DNA of 64,000 nucleotides from Algimonas ampicilliniresistens (GCF_030159955.1 NZ_BSNK01000001.1:434001-498000); one strand, 5' to 3'. Shown: positions 1-9,776, counted from the stretch's first letter. A program made the numbers and translations. The notes: generated by a model from the sequence alone, not told the origin.

Positions 1-1
1 G

Positions 2-2128
2 AAGGATGCTATCAGAAGTGCTGCTGCCGGTAATTTTGAGCGCTATGAGGTCAATGCGAAAAGCGGGCAGGGTGATCTTATCCCTATCGATTTCTCTCTG
101 AAACCCATCATGGACGCCGACGGTAACGTCATCAATCTGATCGCCGAAGGACGGGACATTTCTGAACGCCGTAAAGCGGAGCAGGCCTTGCGCCGGAATC
201 AGGCTGAGCTTGAACTCATCTTCAATGGCATCCCGATGTGGATTTTCTTCAAAGACGATAAAAACACTATTCTGCGGTTAAACCAATCCGCAGCAGATTC
301 ATTAGGTAAAACCGTTGAAGATGTGGAGGGGTTAAACACGTATGATCTCTACCCTGAATTCGCGAAGAAATATCACGATGACGATCTCGCCGTTATTCGT
401 TCAGGTCAGCCCAAATTAGGTATCGTAGAGGAGTATGTAACGGATGAGGGTCACCGTGGCTGGGTCCGGACGGACAAAGTCCCTTACATAGATCCGGAGA
501 CAGGGAACCGCTTTGTCTTTGTGGCCTCTTCGGACATCACCTCTGAAAAAGTCGCTGTAGAAGGGTTACGTGATAGCGAGACCCGATATCGGAATCTCTA
601 CAACGCAACGCCAACCATGCTTCATTCCGTTGATGGTGATGGCAAACTATTGAGCGTCAGCGATTATTGGTTGGAACGTCTCGGCTATGAGCGTGACGAG
701 GTAATCGGTCGAAAGTCGACGGACTTCCTGACGCCGGAGTCTGCGGCCCGCGCGATGAAGAATGTCATGCCCCAACAGTCCGAGACAGGAAACTGCAAAG
801 ATATCGAGCATCAAATGCAGACGAAATCTGGCGAGATCGTCGATGTCTTGCTGTCTGCCGTGGCGGAGCACGATCCAGATGGAAATCTAGTCAGTGCGAT
901 GGCGGTTTTGACCGATATAACAGATCGGAAAATCGTCGAACGCCAGTTCCTGCAGGCACAAAAGATGGAGTCTGTGGGCCAGCTGACCGGCGGTCTTGCC
1001 CACGATTTTAATAATTTGCTTGGCGTTGTATTGGGCAACCTTCAACTGATCGAGCGTTCGGTCGAGGACGAGAAATCACTGCGGCGCATTGCGGCGGCTT
1101 CTGCCGCTGTCGAAAAGGGTGCGGAGCTGACGCGCCGTCTGCTGGCCTTTTCACGCAAACAAAAACTTGAAGCGGAACTCGTCGATCCGACGCCGCTCGT
1201 TGCCGGTATGAGCGACATGCTCCACCGCGTGCTGGGCGAGAAAGTCTCTTTACAATGTACACTGGCTGATAATTTACCCAATATCCGGACAGATGCGGCA
1301 CAGTTAGAATCCGCACTGCTAAACCTCGCTGTCAACGCTCGTGACGCAATGCCAACCGGTGGGAAACTGACCTTAGAGACCGAATTCATTATTCTAGATG
1401 ATGACTATGTAGCGAATGTCGATGGATTGGCTGCAGGGGCCTATGTCATGATAGCCGTGACAGATACGGGCGAGGGGATTCCGGCAGACAAACTCGAAAA
1501 AGTATTCGAGCCGTTTTTCACAACCAAGGAGGTCGGTAGCGGCACTGGGCTGGGACTGAGTATGGTTTACGGATTCACGAAACAGACCGGCGGATACACG
1601 CGCATCTATAGCGAAGTCGGTCATGGCACGACTGTTCGGCTCTACTTACCAGTTGATGCCAATGTGGCAGAAAAGGCCGTCCATGATCGTCAGGCCATAT
1701 CGGCGTCCATAGCCGATGGTAACGGAGAGCTGATACTGGTTGTCGAAGATCAGGAAGACGTGCGCGACATGGCCGCGGCTCTGTTAGAGGATCTCGGCTA
1801 CCGTGTCGTTACGGCTAATTGTGGAAACACGGCGTTAAACCTTTTAGCCGAACGCACCGACATTGATCTCATGTTTACGGATATGGTGATGCCGGGGGGT
1901 ATGGACGGGTCCCAATTGGCCAGTCATGCGCGCCGTGTTTATCCCAACATGCCAACTGTTTTTACCACGGGTTATGCCGATGCGGCTGTGTTGCGAGACG
2001 GTCAAATCACGTCATCCAAAAACCTTGTCACGAAACCTTATCGGCGCTCTGACTTGGCGAGTAAAATTGGGGCTGCCTTACAAAAGACTGTGGCTCCCAT
2101 CCTTGAGACAGAGAGTTCGATTCTATGA
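2..2128 (+). CDS. PAS-domain hybrid sensor histidine kinase (5' end outside window)
   Basis: The frame is open back to the window edge, so the first ATG at 110 is internal and the gene starts upstream. Visible order: end of one PAS/PAC unit (ending [10 protein letters not shown]), two further PAS domains (about residues 50-180 and 185-310 of the visible part), a dimerisation/phosphoacceptor segment with LAHDFNN (His about 334), an HATPase domain with N box ([11 protein letters not shown]), G1 (DTGEGIP), F box (FEPFFTTK) and G2 (GSGTGLGL), and a C-terminal receiver domain with phospho-Asp about 627 (MFTDMVMPG) and conserved TKPY. No membrane segment is visible in this part, so a cytosolic sensor is likely. 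The signal is unknown. The stop overlaps the next gene by 4 bp, implying a coupled two-component unit. The family assignment is certain; the function is not. Confidence 0.95.
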   Translation, partial: KDAIRSAAAGNFERYEVNAKSGQGDLIPIDFSLKPIMDADGNVINLIAEGRDISERRKAEQALRRNQAELELIFNGIPMWIFFKDDKNTILRLNQSAADSLGKTVEDVEGLNTYDLYPEFAKKYHDDDLAVIRSGQPKLGIVEEYVTDEGHRGWVRTDKVPYIDPETGNRFVFVASSDITSEKVAVEGLRDSETRYRNLYNATPTMLHSVDGDGKLLSVSDYWLERLGYERDEVIGRKSTDFLTPESAARAMKNVMPQQSETGNCKDIEHQMQTKSGEIVDVLLSAVAEHDPDGNLVSAMAVLTDITDRKIVERQFLQAQKMESVGQLTGGLAHDFNNLLGVVLGNLQLIERSVEDEKSLRRIAAASAAVEKGAELTRRLLAFSRKQKLEAELVDPTPLVAGMSDMLHRVLGEKVSLQCTLADNLPNIRTDAAQLESALLNLAVNARDAMPTGGKLTLETEFIILDDDYVANVDGLAAGAYVMIAVTDTGEGIPADKLEKVFEPFFTTKEVGSGTGLGLSMVYGFTKQTGGYTRIYSEVGHGTTVRLYLPVDANVAEKAVHDRQAISASIADGNGELILVVEDQEDVRDMAAALLEDLGYRVVTANCGNTALNLLAERTDIDLMFTDMVMPGGMDGSQLASHARRVYPNMPTVFTTGYADAAVLRDGQITSSKNLVTKPYRRSDLASKIGAALQKTVAPILETESSIL

Positions 2129-2556
2129 CTGACGGCCCACTCAACACGGCGACAGATACATTGTTAATTGTTGATGATATTGCGCCTATCCGCGAACTTT
2201 ACCGCGATGTTGCAGAAGATTCTGGCTATGCGGTTTTAGAAGCCGAGTGTCCAAGCAGCATGTCCGCGGCGCTTGAGGGCTCCACGCCAACCCTCATTCT
2301 ACTTGATCTAACTCTGCCAGAAGCGGACGGGCTTGAACTCCTCCGAGACCTGGCTCGCGTCGAGTTTAGCGGCCCCATCATCTTAGCCAGCGGGCAAGAT
2401 CAGGAAATGATCGCTACAGCGCAGCGCTTTGGCTGCATGCTTGGTCTGGATTTGCCGCAAACATTGACGAAGCCAATTTCGGTCAAGACTATCGCGACTC
2501 TTCTAGATGATTTCCGCCAAGAAACAGACTCAGCGCAACAACAAAAAGCCCTTTAG
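2125..2556 (+). CDS. single-domain response regulator
   Basis: Stand-alone receiver (REC) domain of 143 aa. The acidic pocket is at LLIVDDIAP, the phospho-acceptor is Asp61 in ILLDLTLPEADGLELL, and the conserved Lys is in LTKPIS. No output domain follows, so it probably relays phosphate or acts by protein contact, fed by the hybrid kinase upstream. The ATG overlaps the kinase stop (ATGA), indicating translational coupling. The last codons and stop lie in sequence that also resembles the 3' part of the DUF2235 gene near 53.19 kb, so the natural C-terminus may have been altered by insertion of that fragment. Confidence 0.9.
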   Translation: MTDGPLNTATDTLLIVDDIAPIRELYRDVAEDSGYAVLEAECPSSMSAALEGSTPTLILLDLTLPEADGLELLRDLARVEFSGPIILASGQDQEMIATAQRFGCMLGLDLPQTLTKPISVKTIATLLDDFRQETDSAQQQKAL

Positions 2557-2592
2557 AGATTTGTGAAGTTTGGCGGTCGGATCGTCGACGGA
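2552..2592 (-). pseudogene. fragment of a DUF2235 hydrolase gene
   Basis: Read on the minus strand this stretch encodes DPTAKLHKSLK, identical to the peptide in the DUF2235 protein at 52985-54187 (there about 53187-53219). The nucleotide match is about 40 bp with few mismatches and begins inside the last codons of the response regulator. The reading frame around it (to 2745) shows no other resemblance to the DUF2235 protein. It is best read as a relic of a lost or recombined DUF2235 gene. Confidence 0.55.
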
Positions 2593-2825
2593 TAGTGGTG
2601 TTGGGTGGGTAGGTTCAGCCAGCCTCATATCCTGATGCGGCAATTGCCATGCTCTTTGCGAGAGCGGGACTCCTATGAGAGTAGCCTCAAACCCAAAGAG
2701 GTCGGCGTGATCTAGTAGTTCACCGAAGCTAACGGATTGCGTCACAGCAATACCAAGACACTTGTCCCTATGGGATACTTAATCCCACGCATCGTCGAGG
2801 ATATTCTTGCCGGACATCTGTCCGT

Positions 2826-2866
2826 CTTGTCCCATTTTCTTGAAATATAGGGGGTTTACAGGAAAA
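2826..2866. repeat. degenerate copy of the CCCTGAAATA/TTTACAGGG repeat
   Basis: The segment TTGAAATATAGGGGGTTTACAG followed by GAAAAATGCG is a diverged form of the element at 38.14 kb (CCTGAAATACAGGGAATTTACAGGG). It lies in the 550 bp gap between the response regulator and the RHS gene, which also holds the DUF2235 relic. No credible gene was seen there: the 60-aa frame over it resembles nothing and has no ribosome binding site. Repeat identity is by eye and moderate. Confidence 0.4.
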
Positions 2867-3106
2867 ATGCGCGACATCTTGGCTAATGCGGGTGTGCGGA
2901 TCAGCCTATGCATCTTGCATGAGAAACTTCTTACCATGAAATCTGATGACAATGAGATCAGAGGAATTCGCAATCTAAGGATTCATTAACGAAATTCACA
3001 ATTATGCCATGATTTCGACACATAGATGACACTAGAAGCCGATTATCGAGTTATTCATATTGCGCGGGGTGGGGCTCAAGCAGAACATTTAATTTGCGGT
3101 GGTGTC

Positions 3107-6100
3107 ATGAAATCCTTCTTCAATGTTCGAGTCCCTGCCGCCTTGTCGACGATATTGTCGATTTTCTGGCTCAGCATATCGCTTGGTCATGCGCAAACGC
3201 CTCCTCTCGAACCACAGCCTGCGCCTCAACCATCCCCTGAAGATGCGATCCCTGTCCCGGGTTTTGCCCCTTTGTCATCATTCAGTTCAGGCGGGACTGA
3301 AGTCGAACCCATTGTTGAGTGGGACAAGCGGTCGAACATTGCACAGGAACTCACAGCCCACGGTTTGGACATCATGGGCGACAATATCGACCCTCATACG
3401 GGGACGATCTCCTTTCAGCACACGGACATTGATATTCCGGGCAACTCAGCTTTGCCTGTGAGGCTGACGCGTAAACTAACTCAGGGCTACTACCATAAGT
3501 TCAGCGTGGACGCTGAATTTGGGGATTGGAGTTACGACGTTCCCCGACTTCATGTCGTGACCCATTCCGATTGGACAGGGGCACGATGCAGCAACCCGAC
3601 GTCTGTTTTCGGCGTCGAGTCATACCCTAATGCAGGCGGCTTATCGGGGCTTGCGTATCCGGTGGAGTATTCAAGCGGCTTAATGCTGGATGCCCCGGGA
3701 TCCGGATCGCAACAAGTTCTTCAGAAATCCACGTCCATTACGACGCCGTTTCCAGCGGCAGCAAAGCATGTCACCGCGGATAATTGGTATTTGACGTGCG
3801 GGTCAGCCAGCGACGGCGGAGAAGGCTTTATCGCGAAGGCTCCCAACGGGGATAGCTACCGCTTCGACAAATATATCAAATATGATCACATCAATCTTGG
3901 CGCGTTCGGTCCGGACGGCGCAAACTCAAGCGCGGTCATGCCGCTGTCTCGCGTCAAAGTCATGCTGATGGCGACAGAGGTCACGGACGTTCATGGCAAC
4001 TGGGTTCGGTATGCTTACGACTCTTCCAATCGCCTCACTCAAATCCACTCGAACGATGGTCGGTCCATCACATTAAGTTATTCTGGGTCGTCAAAAGTTA
4101 TTGCCAGTGCGGCCACAAACGGTCGGACGTGGACCTATAATTATACATCAACGAGCGTGTCAGACCCGTTTTTGGGAGATTTCAACGCGGCCAAAAAGAT
4201 TCTCACCAGCGTCACTCGGCCCGACAGCAAGTCCTGGTCGTTCAGTCTCGCCTACATGCACATGCGCCCCTATGCGGGAACAGCTTGCATCAACAATGGC
4301 GGCACCATGTCGCTGACCCATCCTAATGGTGCTGTAGGGACGTTTGACATTAGCGAGAAAAACCACCGCAATGGGTTTGCACATTGGCGGGTCGAGGCGT
4401 CTTTACGGTGCTCGGGTGGCTTTCCTGCGCCGTTTGGAACGCCGGACAATTATGACATCATCCACGAAACAATGGATACCATGTCCGTCACTCGGAAGAC
4501 GATTACAGGCAACGACATTCCAACGTCGGAGTGGCTTTATTCTTACGAGGAAGATTACCCGGTTTCGCGTTACCCAGTCGGGCATGCTATTGAAGGTCAT
4601 CCGATTGCTTCATCATCGACCGACCCGACAAACTGGACGAAAGTTGTCGGCCCAGATGGCGTTGAAAACACCTTCTATCATTATTGGAACATTATGTCGG
4701 GCGGCGGACCTCACCTGCATGCCGGGACAGCGTTTGGTGGTAAATTAGCGCGTATGGAAATCCGCAGCACGGCGGGCGGAACCATCGTCGAAACACGGCA
4801 GAATGATTATCTTCAAACCGGGACTTATGGGGGGAGTTATATCCCCAATAACTACTCGCTTCCGCCAATTTCGCGTATTCTGTCACCTCTGTCTGCTGGC
4901 ACGCCGGTCGAGATTGAAAAGACAGTGGTCGCCCGCGACGGCGATACGTTTACGAGCGAGTCTGATTACAATACTAACCAGTCATCAAGCGCCTATTCCT
5001 ACAGTCTGCCTATAGCGACGCGCACATTTTCGAACGTGTCTACGACGCCGAGACAACGCACAACGACTTACGAGCATAATGCGACAAAGTGGATTTTAGG
5101 GCTGCCCAAAACAATCTCGATCGCGGGCACTCAGGTCGCGGGCTACACCTATAACACCAACGGACAGAAGACGGCACAGACGAGTTATTCACTGCCTTGG
5201 GCGACATTTGGCTATAATGCTGACGGCACAATGAGTTGGTTCAGAGATGCGCTGAACCGCCAGACGCAAGCGCAGAACTGGAAGCGCGGCAAGCCGCAGC
5301 TCGTGGTCTATCCTGACGTGACAAGCATGTCCCAGGTCGTCGACAATAATGGCTGGGTGACCAGCCAGACGGACCCGAAATCCCAAACCACAGCCTACCA
5401 ATATGACGCGATGGGACGCCTGACATTGCTGAACCCGCCGGGCAGCTATTTCAGCAACACGTCCATTGCCTATAGTTTCCCAGCTTACGGCGCGGTTCAG
5501 ACCATCACGCAGGGTAATCGCCAGACCGTCATCACCCATGACAGTATGCTCCGGCCCATTCTAAATCACACGAGAGATATAACCACCACCAGTGGGCAAT
5601 CTTACGTCAAATCGACCTATGACGTGATGGCGCGGCCGCTCTTCACCTCGTTCCCCTCTGGCTCCTCGTCTCCCACAACGGGAACGACCATTAGCTATGA
5701 CGCGCTGGGACGCACAAAAACACAAGCGGAGAATGTCACCCCCTTTGCGACGACTTCATTCGCCTATCTGTCCTCACACCGAACGGCTGTGACTGACCCG
5801 GCGTCTCAAGTCACGACGACGTGGACCGATGGCTATGGTGGGCCGGGCGAGGGCGATGTGCTCAAGATTCAGCAGCCAGAGAGTGTGACGACGGACATGG
5901 TCCGCAACGCATTGGGCAACGTTACAAGCGTGACCCAGAGTGGCGGCGGAGCAACCACCACGCGGAACTATTATTACGATGCGCGCCAGCGTCTCTGCCG
6001 TTACGTCACGCCGGAAGCCGGACACACAGTCTATAAGCATGATAATGCGAACCAGCTGACACATTATGCGCGGGGCTACGCCGCTGGGACTGGATGCGTC

Positions 6101-8452
6101 ACCCCAACTGGCGTGGAACGAGTCCTGCTCACTTACTGGCCACGGGGCGGCTTGAGGGCGACCGCGTTTAGCGATGGTGTGACGCCAGATATTGAGCGCA
6201 CCTATGACGCCAATGGTAATCTCACGCAGGTCTATCGCGGCAGCAGTGGTGACGCGGTGAACTGGGATTACGAATATGACGTGATGAATAATCTGACGCG
6301 GGAGAAGCTGACGACGGACGGGCGTATCTACGACACGACCTATGTCTATAATCCGCTCAGCCATATCACGAAGAAGACGCTGCCCGGCGGATTTGATATT
6401 AACTCCGTCCCGGACGCACTCGGTCGCGACAAAACCGTGCAGATCGGCAGCTCCAATCTTGCCACCAATGCGGTCTACCATGCGGGCGGCTTCTTAAGCA
6501 CGATGAATTATGGCAATGGTCACGCCTATGTGCTGACCCCGGATGCGCGGCTGAAGCCGGCACGGATTAGAGCGTCCAAAACCGGCACGCTCGCCTTTGA
6601 TCAGCAATATGGCTACACGCCGCGCGGACAGATATCTGGCGTGACGGATCTGGCAGACTCCGGCAATACGCGCAGCTATGGCTATGATAATCTGGGCCGC
6701 CTGACTTCGGCGAGCGGGCCATGGGGCGCCGGGTCATTCACCTATGACGCGCTTGGCAATCTGAAAACCAAGGCACGCGGCACGCGCTCTGTCATCAATG
6801 TCTATGACGCACCGTCCAATCGGCTGATCCGCTCGCTCGACAATCTCGCGCTCGCGTCGGGCGGACAAGGGGATCGCTGGATTGCCTATGATGGTCGCGG
6901 CAACATGCAGCAATTTGGCCCGACATGGCTCGCCTATGACAAAAATTATCAAATGACCTCGTCAGCCGCGACAACCAGCGGCACGACGACCTCCTACAAA
7001 TATGACGGCAATCAGAAACGTGTGCGCCTCATTGCGGCCACCCCGTCAGCCGCCATGGCATCCGGTGGCGGCTCCAGCGAATCCGCCAGCGCATTCTCGG
7101 CAGACGTATCGCGGCTGACCTCAGCGGCCCGAACATCGGAGTCGCGCTCGAAATCCAGCCTGCCCCCATCGGAGGTGTCGGACATTCTGGCATCCATGCT
7201 GTCCACCGCAACGGAAGGGCGTTTTGATCGCCTATCCGACGGGACAGCGGAGGCGATGGCCGCGCGGGCCCGTCCGGTTTATGCGGACCGCGCCCGCGGC
7301 GGCTTTGACGCCTACAAAGAGGTCGAAGCCAAGCCTGAAAAGGGCGGCGCTGCGGACAGCCTCTCTCCGGCTTTGGGCGCGTCCACAGCGTCGGCGACGG
7401 CCTCACCCGGCTGTACCGGCCCGGTCGATAAAACCATTTTCAACGTCTATAATGCGGCGGGGCAGCTCGCGCTCGTGGACAAGGCGCATTTGTGTAAGAT
7501 GACGCTTTATGTGCGCGGCGCGGGGATGAGCCTCGCGCGGATCGAGGTCGATACGGTCGCGCTCACCTACACGCGGACCTATCTCCACCCGGATCAGCTC
7601 GGCTCGGCCACAGCCGGCACGAGCCAGAGCGGCGCGGTCCTGTGGCGGGAGCAATATGCCCCCTATGGCGACAAGCTCACCGCCCCCGCCGCCAATGATG
7701 ATCTCGGCAGCTTCACCGGCCACATCGACGATGACGCCACCACAGACATGAACCTGACCTACATGCAGGCCCGCTACTACGATCCGGGCGCTGGGCGGTT
7801 TACGAGCATCGATCCGGTGACGTTTTTGGACACGATGGAGCCCGGGATGGTGAATCGGTATGCTTATACGATGGGCGACCCGGTTAATCTTATCGATCCG
7901 TTAGGTGAGCAGGGCTGTAGTGTAGCTGATGACAATTGCACCGCGAGTGAAGTTTCAAACACTGTTGATGATTTGGCATCTCAATTGACCAAGGAGAATG
8001 TAGTAAACTTCTTTGATGGATTAATTACTGGTCTCGGAGAGGCATTAGAGAGTACGTTAAGTGTCAATCCGCATGTAGAAGTGCAAGTTGATACGTCCGA
8101 CTTCGTTTCTGACTCTGAGGTGAATGCGAATTCTCCCGCCCATATAGCCGGTTCTGCAACTGCAGCAATAGTAGGAGTGGCAGGGACAAGAGGGAGAAGA
8201 GTTGTCAATTCAAACCTAGCGCATGCAGCGAAAAGAGCTGTGGAAAGGGCGGGGTTTGGGACTACTAAGGAAGCCACCGTCGCACTAAGAGGGCTTTCTA
8301 AGAGTATAAGAAGGAATGGTTTACCGAACGGAACTTTACCCGATCCGTCAAAAGTAGATCGTTTGCGGGTTCCTTTTGGGACGGGATCTGCTGTTTTCCA
8401 AGAAACAAAATCAGGTGCACTTCGATTGAAGACTGTACTTCCAGGAGATTAG
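3107..8452 (+). CDS. secreted RHS/YD-repeat polymorphic toxin
   Basis: The ATG at 3107 gives a clean signal peptide (basic MKSFFNVR, hydrophobic stretch, cleavage after GHA), whereas the longer frame from 3026 does not start like an export signal. The body (to about 7900) has many YD-type repeats (for example TYDANGN, YDALGNLKT, YDNLGRLTS) that in this family build a closed cocoon around the toxin tip. An Ala/Ser-rich insert lies at about 7030-7430. The RHS core ends with ARYYDPGAGRF and DPVNLIDPLG. After that, base composition turns AT-rich and a variable tip of about 180 aa begins. Its end (AHAAKRAVERAGF ... FQETKSGALRLKTVL) resembles DUF4258/BECR-fold RNases, with His and Arg at the expected start. 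That assignment is inference, helped by the DUF2283-like gene 4 bp downstream. Proteins of this kind act in contact-dependent competition. Confidence 0.85.
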   Translation: MKSFFNVRVPAALSTILSIFWLSISLGHAQTPPLEPQPAPQPSPEDAIPVPGFAPLSSFSSGGTEVEPIVEWDKRSNIAQELTAHGLDIMGDNIDPHTGTISFQHTDIDIPGNSALPVRLTRKLTQGYYHKFSVDAEFGDWSYDVPRLHVVTHSDWTGARCSNPTSVFGVESYPNAGGLSGLAYPVEYSSGLMLDAPGSGSQQVLQKSTSITTPFPAAAKHVTADNWYLTCGSASDGGEGFIAKAPNGDSYRFDKYIKYDHINLGAFGPDGANSSAVMPLSRVKVMLMATEVTDVHGNWVRYAYDSSNRLTQIHSNDGRSITLSYSGSSKVIASAATNGRTWTYNYTSTSVSDPFLGDFNAAKKILTSVTRPDSKSWSFSLAYMHMRPYAGTACINNGGTMSLTHPNGAVGTFDISEKNHRNGFAHWRVEASLRCSGGFPAPFGTPDNYDIIHETMDTMSVTRKTITGNDIPTSEWLYSYEEDYPVSRYPVGHAIEGHPIASSSTDPTNWTKVVGPDGVENTFYHYWNIMSGGGPHLHAGTAFGGKLARMEIRSTAGGTIVETRQNDYLQTGTYGGSYIPNNYSLPPISRILSPLSAGTPVEIEKTVVARDGDTFTSESDYNTNQSSSAYSYSLPIATRTFSNVSTTPRQRTTTYEHNATKWILGLPKTISIAGTQVAGYTYNTNGQKTAQTSYSLPWATFGYNADGTMSWFRDALNRQTQAQNWKRGKPQLVVYPDVTSMSQVVDNNGWVTSQTDPKSQTTAYQYDAMGRLTLLNPPGSYFSNTSIAYSFPAYGAVQTITQGNRQTVITHDSMLRPILNHTRDITTTSGQSYVKSTYDVMARPLFTSFPSGSSSPTTGTTISYDALGRTKTQAENVTPFATTSFAYLSSHRTAVTDPASQVTTTWTDGYGGPGEGDVLKIQQPESVTTDMVRNALGNVTSVTQSGGGATTTRNYYYDARQRLCRYVTPEAGHTVYKHDNANQLTHYARGYAAGTGCVTPTGVERVLLTYWPRGGLRATAFSDGVTPDIERTYDANGNLTQVYRGSSGDAVNWDYEYDVMNNLTREKLTTDGRIYDTTYVYNPLSHITKKTLPGGFDINSVPDALGRDKTVQIGSSNLATNAVYHAGGFLSTMNYGNGHAYVLTPDARLKPARIRASKTGTLAFDQQYGYTPRGQISGVTDLADSGNTRSYGYDNLGRLTSASGPWGAGSFTYDALGNLKTKARGTRSVINVYDAPSNRLIRSLDNLALASGGQGDRWIAYDGRGNMQQFGPTWLAYDKNYQMTSSAATTSGTTTSYKYDGNQKRVRLIAATPSAAMASGGGSSESASAFSADVSRLTSAARTSESRSKSSLPPSEVSDILASMLSTATEGRFDRLSDGTAEAMAARARPVYADRARGGFDAYKEVEAKPEKGGAADSLSPALGASTASATASPGCTGPVDKTIFNVYNAAGQLALVDKAHLCKMTLYVRGAGMSLARIEVDTVALTYTRTYLHPDQLGSATAGTSQSGAVLWREQYAPYGDKLTAPAANDDLGSFTGHIDDDATTDMNLTYMQARYYDPGAGRFTSIDPVTFLDTMEPGMVNRYAYTMGDPVNLIDPLGEQGCSVADDNCTASEVSNTVDDLASQLTKENVVNFFDGLITGLGEALESTLSVNPHVEVQVDTSDFVSDSEVNANSPAHIAGSATAAIVGVAGTRGRRVVNSNLAHAAKRAVERAGFGTTKEATVALRGLSKSIRRNGLPNGTLPDPSKVDRLRVPFGTGSAVFQETKSGALRLKTVLPGD

Positions 8453-8456
8453 AAAT

Positions 8457-8654
8457 ATGACTCAAAAAAATCGGCGGTATATTTTTGAAGAAAATGGCGA
8501 AAACGCATATCTCTATCTTGCGGGTGAACCAAAAAAGGTTGCTAAAACTGTCGCAATAGATCTGCCGCTTGATACGGTTTCTGATGTAGAAGTGAACCTC
8601 GACTTCGATGAGAGAAATAAGTTGATTGGCATCGAGTTTATGAGAAACTCATAG
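8457..8654 (+). CDS. probable immunity protein, DUF2283-like
   Basis: Small acidic protein of 65 aa starting 4 bp after the RHS stop. Its second half (TVSDVEVNLDFDERNKLIGIEFM) follows the DUF2283 pattern of a hydrophobic strand, acidic turn and a final GIE-type strand. DUF2283 proteins are known partners of DUF4258-type toxins, which matches the proposed toxin tip. The gene is AT-rich like the tip and unlike the GC-rich RHS core, as expected for a toxin-immunity module exchanged as a unit. Immunity is inferred from position and family. Confidence 0.65.
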   Translation: MTQKNRRYIFEENGENAYLYLAGEPKKVAKTVAIDLPLDTVSDVEVNLDFDERNKLIGIEFMRNS

Positions 8655-8663
8655 CCTAGAGGC

Positions 8664-8908
8664 GGCGCATCTGTGCCAGATGACGCTTTACGTGCGCGGC
8701 GCGGGTATGGCCCTCGCGCGGATCGAGGTCGATACGGTCGCGCTCACCTACACGCGGACCTGTCTCCACCCGGATCAGCTCGGCTCGGCCACAGCCGGCA
8801 CGAGCCAGAGCGGCGCGGTCCTGTGGCGGGAGCAATATGCGCCCTATGGCGACAAGCTCACCGCCCCCACCACCAATGATGATCTTGGTAGCTTCACTGG
8901 CCACTATG
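8664..8908 (+). pseudogene. RHS core fragment, duplicate copy 2
   Basis: Nearly identical in DNA and protein to 7480-7725 of the RHS gene (MTLYVRGAGM ... WREQYAPYGDKLTAP ... SFTGHY). It has no start of its own and breaks off directly after the codons for FTGHY, after which the frame runs only to 8961. In a complete RHS protein this motif precedes the RHS end and the toxin tip. It marks a former junction left behind when a tip was displaced by recombination. Confidence 0.8.
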
Positions 8909-9208
8909 AAAAACACATATGTTGCGAGAGCGATCTGTTCGGTCAGAGCAGAAAACCCTGAATATGATCGTGGTATGCGCGGAGCCTACTTAGGTGTCTT
9001 ATGCCGAGCCCTATCTATATCTGACGCGGCAAGTCTTATTTCTAATGAGTTTGAGGCATTGGATTTAAATCTCGTTGGATTTGAATTGATAGTGGACCAT
9101 AGGTATCTAGATCGATCTTTGAGCGAATATGAAAAAGATTTGTTAGAGGAACTCGATATTTTCCCTATTCAATATCGGAACGTTCATTATTTCTCGCCTG
9201 ATTCTTAA
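8906..9208 (+). CDS. possible orphan immunity protein
   Basis: 100-aa frame whose ATG lies exactly where RHS fragment copy 2 stops. It is AT-rich, in contrast to the GC-rich fragment before it. The protein (MKNTYVARAICS ... FELIVDHRYLDRSLSEYEKD) is acidic, soluble and has no signal peptide. No family was recognised. Its place between a cut RHS core and a barnase-like cassette fits an immunity gene kept after its own toxin tip was lost. Alternatively it is a chance frame, because no strong ribosome binding site is visible before the ATG. Confidence 0.45.
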   Translation: MKNTYVARAICSVRAENPEYDRGMRGAYLGVLCRALSISDAASLISNEFEALDLNLVGFELIVDHRYLDRSLSEYEKDLLEELDIFPIQYRNVHYFSPDS

Positions 9209-9216
9209 CCTCTGTT

Positions 9217-9483
9217 TTGATCTACTTCCTCAGAAGTCCGGACTGTCTAAGCAAACCAATCCCCCTTTCAGACCAAACAATGCCCCCCGATGGATTTGTT
9301 GGAGGTAGGGCATTTAAGAACCGGGAGGGAAAATTGCCTGCAAACGGACAATACCGAGAATTTGATGTAGGCCCTAAAGTACCTGGCCAAAGTAGGAATT
9401 CTGAAAGAATTGTTGTTGATGACGCCAATGATCGCGCATACTTTACAGACGATCACTATGGAAGCTTCAGAGAAATCGAATGA
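9217..9483 (+). CDS. displaced barnase-like (RNase N1/T1 family) toxin tip
   Basis: The frame opens at a TTG and has an in-frame ATG at 9280. Neither has a convincing ribosome binding site, which suits a C-terminal tip detached from its carrier. From about residue 26 it follows barnase closely. Every catalytic element is present: Glu48 in YREFDV, Arg60 and Arg64 in SRNSERIVV, and His80 in FTDDHYGSF. These correspond to the general base, phosphate-binding arginines and general acid of microbial guanyl-preferring RNases. The stop overlaps the ATG of the barstar gene by 4 bp. The active site looks intact, so expression, if any, should need the barstar. Confidence 0.8.
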   Translation: MIYFLRSPDCLSKPIPLSDQTMPPDGFVGGRAFKNREGKLPANGQYREFDVGPKVPGQSRNSERIVVDDANDRAYFTDDHYGSFREIE

Positions 9484-9776
9484 AAATCCAATCAAACAAG
9501 AATATTTTTCACGTAAAAATTGGTAAAGATGTGTCTAATAAATCAGCCTTATTTGACGTGTTTTCCACTGCTTTACAATTCCCTAGCTATTTCCAAAATA
9601 ATTGGGACTCGTTCGAAGAATGCTTAAATGACTTGAGTTGGTTGGGTGATGGTATCGTTCTGCTTAGTCATGAGAGTTGGCGTGATAACGCTCTTTCGAA
9701 AGATAAAACTTATTCCAATATTTTATCAGATTTAGATGAAAATGCAGCAATGCCTATTGTAATCGAGGGTATATAA
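9480..9776 (+). CDS. barstar-family immunity protein
   Basis: 98 aa. The segment FPSYFQNNWDSFEECLNDLSWL is the barstar signature helix and loop that plugs the active site of barnase-type RNases. Further segments (a Lys-rich first strand, and PIVIEG at the end) also fit. It overlaps the barnase-like cassette as ATGA, so synthesis is coupled. It is strikingly AT-rich next to the RHS fragments on both sides. Its role would be to neutralise the neighbouring tip or the same toxin delivered by kin or competitors. Confidence 0.85.
   Translation: MKIQSNKNIFHVKIGKDVSNKSALFDVFSTALQFPSYFQNNWDSFEECLNDLSWLGDGIVLLSHESWRDNALSKDKTYSNILSDLDENAAMPIVIEGI

Noticed and set aside
2807-2989. Frame of 60 codons between the response regulator and the RHS gene
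   Set aside because: No ribosome binding site and it covers a degenerate repeat element.
5774-6481. Long minus-strand frame of 235 codons opposite the RHS gene
   Set aside because: It is a mirror of the GC-rich YD-repeat coding sequence, has no ribosome binding site, and the plus-strand protein is clearly real.
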